NCBI GenBank assembly: GCA_015179125.1
Contig: WHVA01000539.1
Coordinates: forward strand, 1-64,000
Reading direction: 5' to 3'
Origin: Gautieria morchelliformis
Taxonomy: Eukaryota > Basidiomycota > Agaricomycetes > Gomphales > Gomphaceae
Length of the DNA: 64,000 bases
Shown: in pieces, positions 33,590 through 46,300 of the stretch
How positions within the stretch are numbered: the first letter of the stretch is position 1
How the letters are laid out: each line of letters starts with the position of its first letter
Notes under the pieces: generated by a model
Databases searched by the model: none
The model's input: the letters and a program-made list of their open reading frames with translations, nothing else
Told to the model about the DNA's origin: nothing
Made by a program: the position numbers and the translations under genes

Positions 33590-34260
33590 AGAACATAAAC
33601 AAATCTTTACACACAACTAACGACCTCCTAGGTAGATGCCCGCCAAGTGAATATGACGTCCTGGCAATTCAAGAACCTTACATCGACCACCTGGGTAACA
33701 CGCGAGCGACCCACCACTGGTACACGATATACCCCAAGACACACTACAAAGGCAAGGAAAGGCGCACACGTTCCATGATAATGGTCAACAGGAGAATAAA
33801 AACAGACAGGTGGGAGGCGATAGATGTGGGGCACCCAGATGTAACAGGGGTCAAAATAAGAACACAGAACGGTGTCGTACTGATTTTAAATTTCTATTGC
33901 GATTGCGCGCACTCAGAAAGCATCCAAAAAGCTAATGAATATTTACAGGCACAGCAAGACACGCAAGGAGGAACAAGGAAGAAGCGGGTATGATATGGCT
34001 TGGTGATTTCAACTGACATCACCCCCAATGGGACGAGGCGAGAAACGCGCACCTTTCACACGAAGCAACCTCGATGCAGCCCAACTGCTTTGGAAGCGGC
34101 GGTGGAGAGGGACCTCATAATGACACTGCCAAAGGATCTCCCGACACTCCTCGCGCAGTTGATGGGCAACCACACACGCACGGACAACGTATTCATGACG
34201 GCAGAGCTCACGAGTGCCGTGCTGCAATGCACCACAGTCCCCGAAGACTGACCAGCATGC
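33590..34260 (+). pseudogene. LINE APE-type endonuclease, interrupted by stops
   Basis: Reads LAIQEPYIDHLGNTRATHHW (about 33660-33720), the QEP motif typical of the domain, then RSMIMVNRRIKTDRW and VVLILNFYCDCAHSES, and WLGDFN followed by a TGA at 34014-34016 and then HHPQWDEARN. The family has GDFNRHHPxWD, so the TGA stands at an Arg codon. A second TGA at 34249-34251 precedes PACSDHIPV, where Arg is again common. The frame also changes near 34085. The endonuclease of this copy cannot be made. Confidence 0.75.
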
Positions 34261-34708
34261 AGCGATCACATACCAGTCAACACAACCTTAGACATGACAG
34301 CAGATGCGGCACAGGAATCCCCAAAGTACAACTAACGACTAGTGGATTGGGAGAAATACAACGAGAGCCTAGGGGAACGCTTGAAGGAGGTAGCAAACGC
34401 CGCACCAACATGTGAGCAGGAATTCCACGAGCTGCTGGAGGGTGTGAACAGGGCAATCAGCGAGACTACGGACAAACTGGTCCCCAAGACAAAGCCATCC
34501 CCGTACATGAAGCGATGGTGGAATGGGGAACTCACTGCAATGAGGAGGAGCACCAGGAAGCTAGCCCGGCAGGCACACGACCGGCGAAACGACCAAACAG
34601 ATGACGTGCACAAAGATATAGGAGAGCAAGGAATCTATATGCCGCCACCATAGAAAGATCGAAGCAAGAGCACTGGGAGAACTTCCTGCCACAGTAGACA
34701 AACATACA

Positions 34709-37478
34709 GTGTGGACGGCGAGTCGGTTCGTCACCGCAGGACCCGCAGACGGTGGCAGAGCGGGAGTGCCCACACTCTCCACCAAAAAGGGGGACGGCTC
34801 AACCTGCACAGCTGACACGAATGTCGAAAAGTCAAACATGTTTCTGCACACCTTCTTCCCACCACCGCAGAGAGCCAGTGCACAGATACCGATAGGCTAC
34901 GAATACCCGGCACCAGCGTTTGCCTACGAGGGAATTATGGAGGATCAGATCCGAAGGGCTATCAGACGCACCAACTCGTTCAAGGCCCCGGGAACGAACG
35001 GAGTACCGAATATAGTGTTAAAGCAGTGCACACAGCAGCTACTGCCGCACATCAAGAGGCTCTTCGTGGCAACGTTCAAGCTGAAAGTGTATCCGGCGAT
35101 ATGGAGGGACTCCAAAATTCTGGTACTGAGGAAGCCTGGCAAGAACGACTATACTGTACCGGGAGCGTATCGACCGATCGCACTGCTAGACACGCTGGGA
35201 AAAGTGCTCTCATCATGTGTGGCAGAGGACTTGGGAAAAATGGCAGAGATGCACAACATACTCCCAGGCAACCATTACGGATGCAGACAAGGGAGAACGA
35301 CGACGGATGCACTACACTACACGTTAACGAAGGTGAAGAATGCGTGGAGAAAGGGAAGAGTAGTGGGGGCTCTATTCCTGGACATTAAGGGGGCCTTTCC
35401 AAGCATAATTTTGAGCGGGCTGATTCATAACATGCGATCTAGGGGGATACTGCAAGAGTACACAGACTGGATACAGCATAAAGTCGAGGGGAGAGTCGCC
35501 ATCCTAAAGTTCGACCACCACAGAGCCCCGCCGATGCCAATCCTGAGGGGCATGGACCAGGGGTGTCCACTGTCGGCGATAGCGTATCAGTTTTATAACG
35601 CGGACCTGCTTGACATCGTGAAACAAAGCGACGGGGAGGATGCAGTCGCGTTTGTGGATGACACGAGTTTCCTAGCAGAAGGAGCTGACCTAGACGAGGC
35701 GTTTGGTAAGCTCAAGGACATAGTGCACAGGGAGGATGGGGCGATGGACTGGGCAGCTAAGCACGACTGCCAATTTGCCTTGGACAAGTTTGGGCTAATA
35801 GGATTCACAAGAAGGTGGGAAAAAGACCCAACAGGAGCAAGGAAAACAAGGCCGGCAGCGAGACCCACCATCAGGATAGGCGCTCAAGAGATCATCCCAT
35901 CCGAGACACACAAGTACCTGGGGATAATAGTGGACCAAGAACTCCGGTTCAAGTGCCAAGTCAACCATGCGCTAAAGAAAGGGTCCAGGATAATGGACCA
36001 GTACCACAGGGTCGTGAAGACAGCCAAAGGCGTCTCAGCGAAGCACATGAGGCAATTTTATATAGCGGTCGTCATTCCCAAGATGTTATACGCTGCTGAC
36101 ACGTTCCTAGTACCAGAGACAAAGGGCACAAAGGGCACAAAGGGCTACATTAGCAAGCTGGAGACAGTTCAAAGACAGGCGGCACTAGCAATCACTGGGG
36201 CGATGCGGACAACGGCGAACAACGTGATCGATGTGCATGCAAATTTATTACCGTTTCCACTACTAGTATCCAAGATTGTACACCGTGCAGCAGTCAGACT
36301 GACATGCCTACCTCCACAGCACCCTCTGTTGAAACACGTAAAACGAGCAGCCGGCAGATATGTCAAGAGACACAGGTCCACTATCCACGAGATGATGCAC
36401 AGTTTCAGCCTGCAACCGCAACAGATGGAAAAGATCGGAATGGTCAAACACGGGCCTAAATGGAGGCCGGCGTTCGAGATCGACATCCCAGATGACAAGG
36501 GAGTGGCAATGCAAGTGGAAGCAGAGGACACGGCGGAGGCCACGGTATACTCGGATGGCTCGATGATTGATGGAGGGGTAGGCGCAGCAGCGGTATTATA
36601 CCAGAGGGGGGTGGTAAGGAGGGTGGCCAGGAAGTATATGGGAACGGCAGACGAGCACATGGTCTTCAAAGCGGAATTGCTGGAAGCGGCACTGGGGGCA
36701 AAGATGTTGAGGGAGGAAGGCCGCGGGGCGCACATGTTGAACCTAGACAACCATGCCACGTTACAAACGACCAGAGAAGAGAGGGCCCTATCGGGGCAGT
36801 ATCTAGTCAACGCATTGCATGAGCAGGTGGAAGAGATGAGACGGGAGAGGGGCGAGATGGCCACGGTCACAATGAGATGGATACCAGGGCACAAGGGAAT
36901 TAGGGGAAACGAGCGGGCAGACAGGGAAGCAAAAAAGGCAGCAAAGGGCGACTCGACCAAGGAACGACATGAACTACAGATATGCCGGGGCAAGATGCCA
37001 AACAGCAGGTCGGTGGAGCTGCAGAGACACCACAAGGCCCTCAAAGTGCAAGCCAAAGAGGCGTTCGCAAGGTCACCAAGAGCACGGCACCTACACAAGA
37101 TCGACCCCTCGATGCCATCCATGGCATACGCAAGACTCAGCAACGGACTGGCAAGAAGGCAAAGTTCGCTACTAGTACAGCTGAGGACGGGCCACGCACC
37201 GCTGGCAAGACACCTCTTCAAGATAGGTAAAGCCGACTCCCCAACATGTGCAACCTGCCGCAGCGGAGGACGAAACCGTGCACCATTTCCTGATCAGGTG
37301 TCCAACATACAGCAAGCAAAGGAGGAGGCTGGAGAGGAAGCTGAAGCGTGGGGCAAGGTCAGTCAGCACACTACTAACCAAACCAAAAGCGATGGCGCCG
37401 CTGTTCCAGTACGTGAATGAAACAGGAAGGTTTAGGCAAATATTTGGTGACGTCGCGCTGCCTGAGGGAAGAGAATAG
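34709..37478 (+). pseudogene. LINE reverse transcriptase and RNase H frame
   Basis: 903 open codons (34709-37420). Motifs in order: NSFKAPGTNGVPN; YRPIALLDTLGKV; GCRQGRTTTDALH; FLDIKGAFPSI; MDQGCPLSAIAYQFYN; the catalytic AFVDDTSFLA near 35650; KYLGIIVDQELRF. These are followed by RNase H with YSDGSMIDGG, FKAELLEA, LDNHATL and a GNERADREAK end. The C-terminal zinc knuckle starts CATC in this frame but continues (ETVHHFLIRCPTYSKQRRRL) in the frame 37248-37478, so a one-base change lies near 37255. Upstream of 34709 the frame is lost (region 34340-34690). An internal 9-bp triplication (TKGTKG) is at about 36119-36142. Confidence 0.88.
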
Positions 37479-37715
37479 GAGGAGAGGACAGAACGGAAGA
37501 TACGCCCGCGCGCAGCGTGCGGGAACAACCACCTCGCTTTCACACAAGCACAGCCAAGCCCAGGATGTAGTCCAAAGGGCACTTGCGGAGATAGACACGG
37601 GAGCATAGATAGAACCAGCATGTTGATGGAACACCTGTACGCATCGTCTTACATAGGGCATGGCCCCAAAAGACAAAAATTGGATATAAAAAAAAAAAAA
37701 AAAAAAAAGCCTTTC

Positions 37716-38214
37716 GCCGGTGAAGGCACTCCTTCAGAGCCCTTCGCTGACAGCACAGATAATAGTTCGAAGGTTAAGGTAATGAAGGTGAAGTACAGAA
37801 ACTCACCAGTAGTGCTTAAGTCCTCCTCTGGTCGAAGATAGGGGTCTACAGGAGATGGGTCAAGATGATGATCACAGTAAGGTCAAGTTTTGCACAAGAT
37901 GGATGTATGATAATGAAATGGGGAATATACATGTGAATGTAAACTACTTATATTCAATGCTCGTATGGTACCAGCGAATAAGAAAGAGGCCGTGATGAGT
38001 CAGGTTGGATAGGGGTGTGCAGTCATGATACAAATAGATGAAATAAACATACAATAGAATGAAAGAGGAGTGCAAACATGAAACGACAGAGAGGAAAGAG
38101 GGTGAAGGCACCTATGTAAGAAAACACACCTTGAGACCTGCATATATGCTACCCTGCACGGACTCTTCCTCTACTGGGTTGATCCCATACGACATTGTGT
38201 GAGTGTATTCTGGC
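37716..38214. other. Intergenic stretch after the LINE
   Basis: No gene recognised; short frames only. Confidence 0.4.
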
Positions 38215-38710
38215 CATACGAACACCTAAAGGGGCTGGCTCGAGAAGGTGATGGGGCCAGTGATGAACCATCATGCTGGGTAGAGGATGTCGATTGCATT
38301 TGATGGCGTACCTGCTGGAGAATGATGCAAGCAGCAAATGGTTGTTCAGCGAATGTGACGAAGGGCGAATGGAATGGTCATAGAAAAGGCGTGGCCTACG
38401 GGAGGGGCGAAGTCGCACGAACATAGAGGAGGACTGAAGGGACAATAGGGGTAGCTGGGTACAGAATATAAACGAGTCATGTCATCCGATCATGGGACCA
38501 CCCGATGGGGTTTGAGCTGGAGAGGTGATAGGACTTGTGATGATCCATCGAGCCAGGGAAAGGGTGTTTGATCACGTTTCGAAGGCGTGGCTAGGTGCGA
38601 ATGACGCGGGAAGTGAATAAACGTTCGGCGAGTTGGGCGAAGAGCGAACAGGGGGATATAAAAGTGGAGTGACAAGGTTACTGGGTATAAGAAACAGACG
38701 GGTCATGACA
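38215..38710. repeat. Diverged tandem duplication, about 270 bp per unit
   Basis: Two successive blocks share the same order of motifs: GGGGCTGGCTCGAGAAGGTGATGG-like against GGGTTTGAGCTGGAGAGGTGATAGG-like (given as pattern), TGATGAACCATC / TGATGATCCATC, AAGGCGTGG, GGGCGAAG, and TATAAACGAGTCATG / TATAAGAAACAGACGGGTCATG. Short minus-strand frames in each block (38149-38445 and 38490-38675) look alike at their start (MSL...), but no family is recognised. Confidence 0.5.
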
Positions 38711-38954
38711 CAGCCCTACTGCACAGGTGTTAAGTGCATACAACTGTAGTGGCTATCTCAGACTCGCTTCGGCCCCTAGCAAGGGCATGAAGCTATATTC
38801 TCATCTCATTTTATCCATGACTATTACAACTCCCATACACGTACCCAACCCACCAGATGATCTTTCAACATATGCACCAGTGATTGAGTATGTACCTATC
38901 TGTTGACTGTGGAGCTGTGGAGTGGCTAAACATATTCAGGAACAATCTGTGCCT

Positions 38955-39120
38955 TGAACAGCCCTGGAATGTGGCTCAGGGTCAAAGGAGCCAGCTAGAT
39001 GCATGTGAGGGTGATAACGCATGCACATGTAATAGATCCAGAGTCGGTTACTCATATATGCGCAAGTATGAGCCCCAGAATGCATAAGGATGGTGTCTCT
39101 GGGTAGATATAGTGTCGGAG
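38955..39120 (+). repeat. Dispersed repeat, inverted partner of 30310-30480
   Basis: See the partner entry: shared blocks around GGTCAAAGGAGCCAGCTAGA, TGCATGTGAGGGTGATAACG and CCCAGAATGCATAAGG. No coding potential. Confidence 0.65.
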
Positions 39121-39419
39121 ATGATTAGGGAATTATTATAGCTTGTTCGTAATACTTGGAAAGATAGAAACTCTGTTTTCCTATTCATAACACATAGGAC
39201 ATTGGCCATTTATATAGTATACCATAGTTTGGGGGTGATACTGTAGGCTGGTGCAGTCTCACCGACCTTGGGGCTTGTGTGTGGTGCCGGACATGGTCAT
39301 TGGGCTGTAGTATAGCCCATGGCCGCCGTGGCGGAGGTGGACTTTGTCATCGTGGAAGCCAGGACTGAGCTAGGTTTGCCTTCAAATGTTTCCTAGAAGC
39401 CCATCAGCTAAGTTGGTCT

Positions 39420-39995
39420 GGCAAATTGAATCGGTGGCCGCATGCAGAATATCGCGTTGGAAAATGGTGTTAATGTAGAGCTTGGGCCCCATTGCATTCA
39501 GGGGCTAGGAGAGCGAGCTACACAGAACGCCATATTCACGTTGGCACTCAAAGATGGAATAAAGAATGTCTTTCTAATTCACCAATCTCACAACATTCGA
39601 TCACAACGGGCCCGTCAGTATGGACAAGGAACTCACTGCGTTTGTCGATGCCTGGTCCTTGTACCTTGCAGCAGCTGGTGCGTTTGATGCTGATTCTCCT
39701 TTGTCTTCCTGAATATCGCCTTATCACAGGAGTGCGGAAATCTCAACAGGTAGGTAAGATCAGCAGGATATGCCGAATCAGGGGGTCATTGAGGCCCACT
39801 ATGCCATTTGTACATTCTCGTGAGTTCCATATGCTTGGCGAGAGACATTCTCAGTGTCCTGAATGGCAAGACAGCATAGGCATTCTTCGGATTGACAACG
39901 TGAAGTTTCTTCCAACATTACCCCCTTGGAAACAAGAAGCCGTAGACGGCATGAGCATGGTGGGTTGCCATACACATTCATCTCTCACTAATTAA
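39420..39995 (+). pseudogene. Flavin-containing amine (polyamine) oxidase pseudogene fragment
   Basis: Frame 39442-39687 reads ENGVNVELGPHCIQGLGE and IFTLALKDGIKNVF. The next frame carries FDHNGPVSMDKELTAFVDAW SLYLAAAG (about 39595-39680), and the last reads GILRIDNVKFLPTLPPWKQE AVDGMSMV (about 39875-39960). These match, in order, the central part of FAD-dependent polyamine oxidases (VELGxxWIQG; LPPWKxEAI). Two frame changes and no N-terminal GxGxxG dinucleotide-binding part make it a dead fragment. It ends where the inverted NLR flank begins (about 40000-40190). Confidence 0.75.
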
Positions 39996-40189
39996 TTGCC
40001 TTTGCCTAGGCCACATACCCCAAGGTTTTCCTTCGATTTAATAGCACATTCCGGGCTGAGTGCCGGTATCAGCTTTATGCTGATCCTAGCAAACGAGGGC
40101 ATTTTCCAATATGGCAGTTGCTCGAACGTCCTCGGCCTTGTCCTCCGGGGAGAATTCGAGACCGCATGTCTGGATATTGGCTTGTTGGC

Positions 40190-41731
40190 TGCGGCGGGCG
40201 TGATGGGCCCGAGGGCTTGTGGGTCGTGTTTCGTTGTGCTGTTGTTTTTGTGCTTGTTTTTGGTACTGGACAGTTTCGGATTGGACGTGGCGGGGGTTGT
40301 GTTCCACCTCTCGCGCGGTTTCGTGTCGGGCGTGTACACTGCTTTCCCTGGTGACCGTGCCGTATAAGTATCTGCGCCAAGCCTCATGGGGACCCACCCG
40401 TCGGAGGGGGAGTGGACGGAGAATACGGCGCTGGAAGGTGCGGGGTTAGTGCGGAACTGTCAGACGGACAGGAGACGAGTGTGGTGAATCAAATCCAAGC
40501 CTATTCCGCCGCGGATGATTGGGCGAGAGATTTTTGGAGCTACCATTAGGAGGGAGGCCCTATGTTTCGTGGGGCCGCCACCAGGCAGAGTTGTCGTAGT
40601 CTTGGGAGGTTTGAGGCTTGTGCCGGGTATGGGGCTTGGATGTGGCTGGATTTGGTTCGTGCAAACGCCCGTAAAGACAGCGGCTTGCGGGGTCATAGAG
40701 GGGCACATTGGCGGGGAACGAAGGGTGAACCATTTGGGGGCGGTTTGGTACTGGACGATTCGGAAGTGAATGCCATTGGACGCTGTCAGGGCTTGACAGG
40801 ATTTGGAGACTGGGTCCCCGGGGACTGTACGGTCGCTGTCCGCTGAGGGAGTACTGGTGAAACGGGACGTGAGGCATTGGAGGATCTAGGCAAGCTTGAA
40901 GTTGGAAGGGAAGATGGACTGGAGGGACAAGTGCACGCATTTGGAGATCTGGTAGCGCTGCTTTGGGAATGGGAACAAGTCGACAAAACTGCAAGTGTGA
41001 ACATGTACTGGCCTCATATGTATAAGGGCGGGATAGACTCCATGGGTAAAATCCTGGTCCTTCCTTCTGTTGATGCACATGTTGTGCAGATCCACGAAAG
41101 TTGCCCAGGCGTGCACGGGGTTCACTCACTGCACACGACACGATATGTACCCTTGTTGCCTCTGAGACACGGACCAGCTGTACTTGCGAAGAGTACTTAT
41201 TTAGCTATGCTACCTGCGAGCAAAGCTGCGGGTCGCTGCGTCCAACAGAGCGCCGCTGGGCAGACCACAACCTTTGCACCTACCGCAGACAGCCATCTCC
41301 GAAGATTGGGCTTCTGCTGGTAGGGAAGAGGGTTGCTAGGGGAGACGGGTGTGTGGCGGTTTCGAGCCGACGAAAGCTCTCATCAGGGGGCTACCGCTAC
41401 CCCGACCGCTCGCCCGAACAGAGGCCGCTACGGCACTCGTGACCCATCAGCGGGAAGTGTACTGTTGGGTGGTGCGTTTAGTCAGAGGACGGAAGCTTCG
41501 TCCCAAGCTCCTCAGCTCCAAGCTGACTAAAGCATGAACTGCGTCAGGTAGTTTCCATCCGGGTACAGGTATTTTCGCGTCCGCAGCAAGACGATGTTGG
41601 ACCTACGCAGACATCGACGGGCGCTTCACATTGACGCCGGGAACACGTGGGAGCTGCGCTTCGATGTTCCGAATCGGAGTGCCTCTCGTCGTCTTTTCCC
41701 CGTCTACCACCCACCTCGAACACTGCGCACG
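40190..41731 (-). repeat. Duplicated upstream flank of NLR genes, copy 3
   Basis: On the minus strand this is the longest uninterrupted copy of the segment found upstream of NLR copies 1 and 2, and it ends at the start codon of NLR copy 3 (41732, plus strand). It provides the empty site for the Copia insertion: the unbroken CACCAGTACTCCCTCAGCGG lies near 40845. A 193-codon minus frame (40560-41141) crosses it, but the matching frame is broken in the other copies. Confidence 0.78.
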
Positions 41732-42603
41732 ATGACCAATGTTGAGGGCCCTGTGACACCACCGTAAGCCCACAATCGCTTCTCTAGAGCCAATTGTTCA
41801 CTCCACCCCGAAGTATTCCTGCAGGAATTAAAGTTGCAGGAAAGACTCTTTCGTTTGCGCTGCCTATTGTATACTGACTCTTGGCCGTCGACAACAGGCT
41901 TGAAATGCGAGCACCTTCACTGCGGGAACAAACCCCCTGATAAATCAGTGGGACGTCCATACCCGGTTTTTGGTGGATGGTCCACCATCGGTTGACGGAC
42001 ACTCCACCGGTCCGATGGTGGACCATCCACCAAAAATCCCTCATGGTAAGTCCACCGGGCGCTCAGGGGTCCATGTCCCCTAACCACTCACAGTACATGG
42101 ACTATCCACTCACAGCAAAGCCGTTTTTTTCGTGGATTTTATATCCATATGCATATCAAGAGGAGCATCCCAACATGCTGTCAATTGTTTCTCCACCGGC
42201 ATGCCGGTGGATTCTCCCATATCTGGGACATAGAGGTTCCTAGTTATATATAAAGGGTTATCCACTAAAATATATGTTCATACTCCACTCAAAGTTCAAT
42301 ATGAATTCCACTAAATTGGCACAAGGATTAACCATTCAAAATGAAGGGACTAAGGACGGGTAGGAAAAAAAGTACAATTTATAATCCTGTGAATCTTGCA
42401 GACCAACTCATATCACAGTAACTAGGTAATGAATTAATACACGCTAAACGTTATGGAGAGAAGTAACTTACAGTTTTATTTGTTTGCTATGTTTCTTACA
42501 TTAAGTATGAGACAACTAACTTAGGGGTTTATGCCTGTTGCAGTCAGTTTAATTAGATTAGAGGACATAGATATATGAGCACACAGGGAAATAGTACAGT
42601 ACA

Positions 42604-42690
42604 TGGCTTGAGCATGATTCGAACGCGGGTGTTGTTGCAACAACGATTAGTCACCCACCTGAGCGCGTAAACCACTGCACCACAGGAACC
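42604..42690 (-). other. tRNA-derived sequence (SINE-like or tRNA pseudogene) inside the CACTA element
   Basis: On the minus strand an A-box TGGTGCAGTGG and a B-box-like GTTCGAATC lie 45-50 bp apart. A D-stem (GTGC/GCGC) and a 5-bp anticodon-type stem (GGGTG/CACCC) can form. The loop holds an insert containing the palindrome GTTGTTGCAACAAC. The T-stem does not pair and the acceptor pairs only partly, so this is not a functional tRNA gene. It resembles the head of a tRNA-derived SINE. Confidence 0.45.
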
Positions 42691-43362
42691 ATTGCAAACA
42701 CATGGTGTGACATGGTATAGGTTAGCAATAGGTGCACAGCATGGATTACTGTAATATTGCTTGGCTCGTTCGAGGGTGGGCACCACACCGTGGAGACTTA
42801 CCATTAGCGGACTGTTCTGGTGATGTAGTGTAATTGTTAGTAATGTAATTATTAGCTAGGTAGCTAAATCATGTGAGCTTGTATACGGAGCGTGTCACCG
42901 ATTAGTATGTATGGACGTATCTTTATGCTCACGGCAGTGGTTACAACGGACATTACAAGTAATCGCAGAAGTCGAATCTCTTCTTTCAGTAGCATTAGTT
43001 CTTTTGTGGCATCATCGTTCGGCGTTTTGGGGGGGATGTCTCTAGCTTTCTCTGTGAATTTAGAACTAACTGTGGCTGTTCTAGCTTTAGCAGGGAGGCG
43101 TTTGGCTTGCTTCTTATGCGGGGCCATAGTCGTCAAGCTAGAGCAAGGACACAGTCGTACTAGGTTGTAGTCTGTGAGGAATAAACCCGGCGCGCGTGAC
43201 ATGGTCACGTGATTGGATCTGTGCTTGTGTCTGCAATCTTGCTTCAATCCTGCTGCGCACTGGACGATGCCTCTGTGTACGTGTGGGTGTGAGAAACAGT
43301 TATCCCAACGACAGATTCGGTGACATCTCAAGGACAGGCCTTCCCCATCTTTCACCGAACAA

Positions 43363-46300
43363 GTGCAGTTGGCTATAAACAGTGATTCTTCGTCTTTTGA
43401 TCCGATATCTGCATCTCACATTATTGACTCTGACGTGCAACATGAGAACCACAAAACCACTCTCCATAATAGTTTCCACCATTCTCTTTACCCTGACGCA
43501 CTGCCTCTGCCCACGGTAGGCAGCGAACTCATCAAAATCCAAGACAATGATGATATTAATGCCGTGAGCTGTGATATCGAACCGGTTGAGGGTCTGCGTG
43601 TGCGAGTGTCTAATCACACAGCACCCCAGTGGGATTGGGCTGATTATCAAGTGACTGCTGGTGATGATGTCGATGGTGTCAATACGCTGGTGGAATCGCC
43701 TGATGAGAGTGAACTTCCCTGGGATGAACCAGACCATTTAGACACTGGATTATCAGCAGAGGAGCTTATTCTTGTGTTGGAACGTGAAATGCACAAAGAT
43801 CAGAACGAGAGGCGGAAGAATCACGTATGTTTATTTATTGTCAACATACCTCTCATCTCATTGAATTTGGTAACATAGAGCTCTGCAACCTTACACAGCC
43901 AGACATGGACAACATCAAAATGTTTGGGTTACGATTAGAGGCGAACATATCGCGGCGCTGTTCCTCGTTGTTCCGTCGTGCATACCACGACCGTATCGAC
44001 CTCGATACATTCTACCTGATGCATCGCAGAATCGCGATCCTCGCGGGTATCAAACCAGTGATCCTTGACTGCTGCCCTAATTCATGTTGCGCTTTCAGAC
44101 GCGAATTTCTAAACGACGATATATGCAGCTTTTGCAAGGAGTCCAGGCATGACGAGTCTAACCCCCCCAGGCACAGTTTGAGTATCTCCCGGTTATACCT
44201 CGACTGCAAGCTTTCCTCCACAACCCTGCCATGATTGAGAAATTACAATATCGTGCGAACTGCGTGCACACTCCTGGTGAATACATCGACATATTCGATG
44301 GGTCTCACTACAGGGACCTCTTGGAATCTTATGTGGAAGTCGATGGTGTGCATCTCCCTCACTGACATTTTGAAAGTCCCCATGATATCGCACTGGGATT
44401 GTTATCAGACGGCGTTGAGGTTTTCAAAAACATTCGCGGCGGCTGCGCAACTGCTTGGCCTTTCCTGGTCGAAGTATATAACTTGGACCCTGAAATCCAT
44501 ATTATGTTGAAGTATCTCATGCCCCTCGGAATCGTACATGGTCCTCACCCCCCCAAAGACCACAACTCGTTCCTTGACCTCTTTTATCTGGAGATGCGCC
44601 TGCTAGCCTACGGGGTCCCTTCGTATCATGCACTAGAGCGTGCTAAGGTCATGCTTCGCGTGTACCTGATTACCAAAATAGCTGACATGCAAGCTCTCAA
44701 AGTCAATCAATACATCAGGGGAGCAAACGCATTCTCCCCATGCCGAGCCTGTCGAATACAGGGATGTCGCGACCCTGACCATGATAACCCGTCTCATTAC
44801 TATTACCCATTGACAGCACCTCCCGGCGCAATCCGAATGGATGGATCTCCTGGCATCGATTGGGATCCATACTCGCTTCCCCTGCGAACTGCTGAAAGTT
44901 ACAGGCAATCCCTCGAATACATAGAATCAGGCACAGACAAGAAGGAGCGGGAACGTCGTGCCATGACGCAAGGACTCAACGGCGAATCAATTCTGGTCAA
45001 TCTACCTGGCTTCGACCGTGCCTTGAGCGTTCCCCACGACTTCATGCATCTTATGGAAGAGAATGTCAAAAAGTATCTGGTGGATCTTTGGACAGGTCGG
45101 TTCAAGGGACTGGACACAGGTAATGAAAATTATGAGATTGATCCAGCGCATTGGGTTCTCGTTGGAGAAGAAACGACTGCTGCTACTGCCACAATTCCCG
45201 CCGCGTTTGTTCGCACCATCCCAAACATTGCCAATGAACGTCACCTCTTTACTGCAGAGACCTGGTCGTTTTGGTTTATATATATGGCACCATATCTCCT
45301 TGAAGGCCGACTTGCTCCCAAGTACTACAAGCATTTGATGCTCCTGGTGGAAATCTGCAAAATTTGCTTGCAGTTTGTTATCACCGATGCGGAAATCAAC
45401 AACCTTGAGGGCAAGATTATTCATTGGATTCGCAAATATGAAAAGTACGTTGTATACTCTATTCTGGATTATCTATGCCTGAACATCTACTGCTATGGAG
45501 GTACTACTATCAATATAAAAAGGAGCGATTGTCAACATGCACATCGTGTATCCACGCGCTCTTGCATATACCTGACGATATCCGACGGAATGAACGTGGG
45601 TGTACCCGCTTGAGAGATACTGCGGGACTCTTCTGTCAAATCACGTTCCAAGCCATACACTGCCCTCAGCCGACGCATGATCCATAAGAGCCAGATCGCG
45701 TAAATCGAGCACAAGTACAACTTATCACGAGAGCTCGACTTTTCTGACAACATATCTGATATCAGCACTAAGGAGAAGATTTACCCTGAATGTGTGTGAC
45801 ATCTTCATGTATCCATCATGTTCATGCTACACAATTGCACAGATCCTTTGAGCATTCTTCGTTTCCCCCGAATCCGCGAGTTCAAGCCTGATGCTGCTCT
45901 GCGGCGTAAGACCGCCGCTCATCTTGCCACCCAATTTCTGAAACCACCGACCTTCATTGAACCCCGGCTCCCAGAGTTTTTCGAATCCTGGGGCAAAGTC
46001 CGAATTGCGAACGGCGGTGACTGCATCCGTACAGCCAAAACCGCGGCAAATCGGTCAGGTCGTGACACATCATTCGTCCGGGTAAGTCAGTGATACTGCA
46101 GATAGTACGTGTACTGAGATGTCAGTCACTAGTATGATCTACAGGTGGATATTCACGCGCACCATCGCAACCGCCCACCAGTCTTCGAGACTCGGTGTTT
46201 CTATGGCCAGCTCCACATGATCCTCACCTTCATATTACCTGATCACAAGATGTTTGGAGCACAGCCGTCACGTCGATTACTAGCAGTCGTCCAGAGCTGC

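Larger units (their letters stand above)
31672..37708 (+). mobile_element. Non-LTR retrotransposon (LINE, Tad1/I-like with RNase H), decayed, with poly-A tail
   Basis: About 6.0 kb ending in 21 A (37688-37708). A candidate target duplication AAGCCTTTC occurs at 31663-31671 and 37707-37715; its first two A overlap the tail, so it is suggestive, not proof. Order: short ORF1 frame, a gag-like part with three zinc knuckles, an APE-type endonuclease with stops and frame changes, then a long reverse transcriptase/RNase H frame and a C-terminal CCHC shifted by one base. Decay is strongest in the 5' half. Confidence 0.9.

Noticed and set aside
33053..33614. Long minus-strand frames (for example 32523-33614, 363 codons) in the LINE
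   Set aside because: Antisense to zinc-knuckle and linker sequence of ORF1; Cys/Leu-rich composition follows from the sense codons.
36169..37221. 350-codon minus-strand frame
   Set aside because: Antisense shadow of LINE RNase H.
42604..42690. Functional tRNA gene
   Set aside because: No pairing T-stem and incomplete acceptor stem; kept only as a tRNA-derived sequence.
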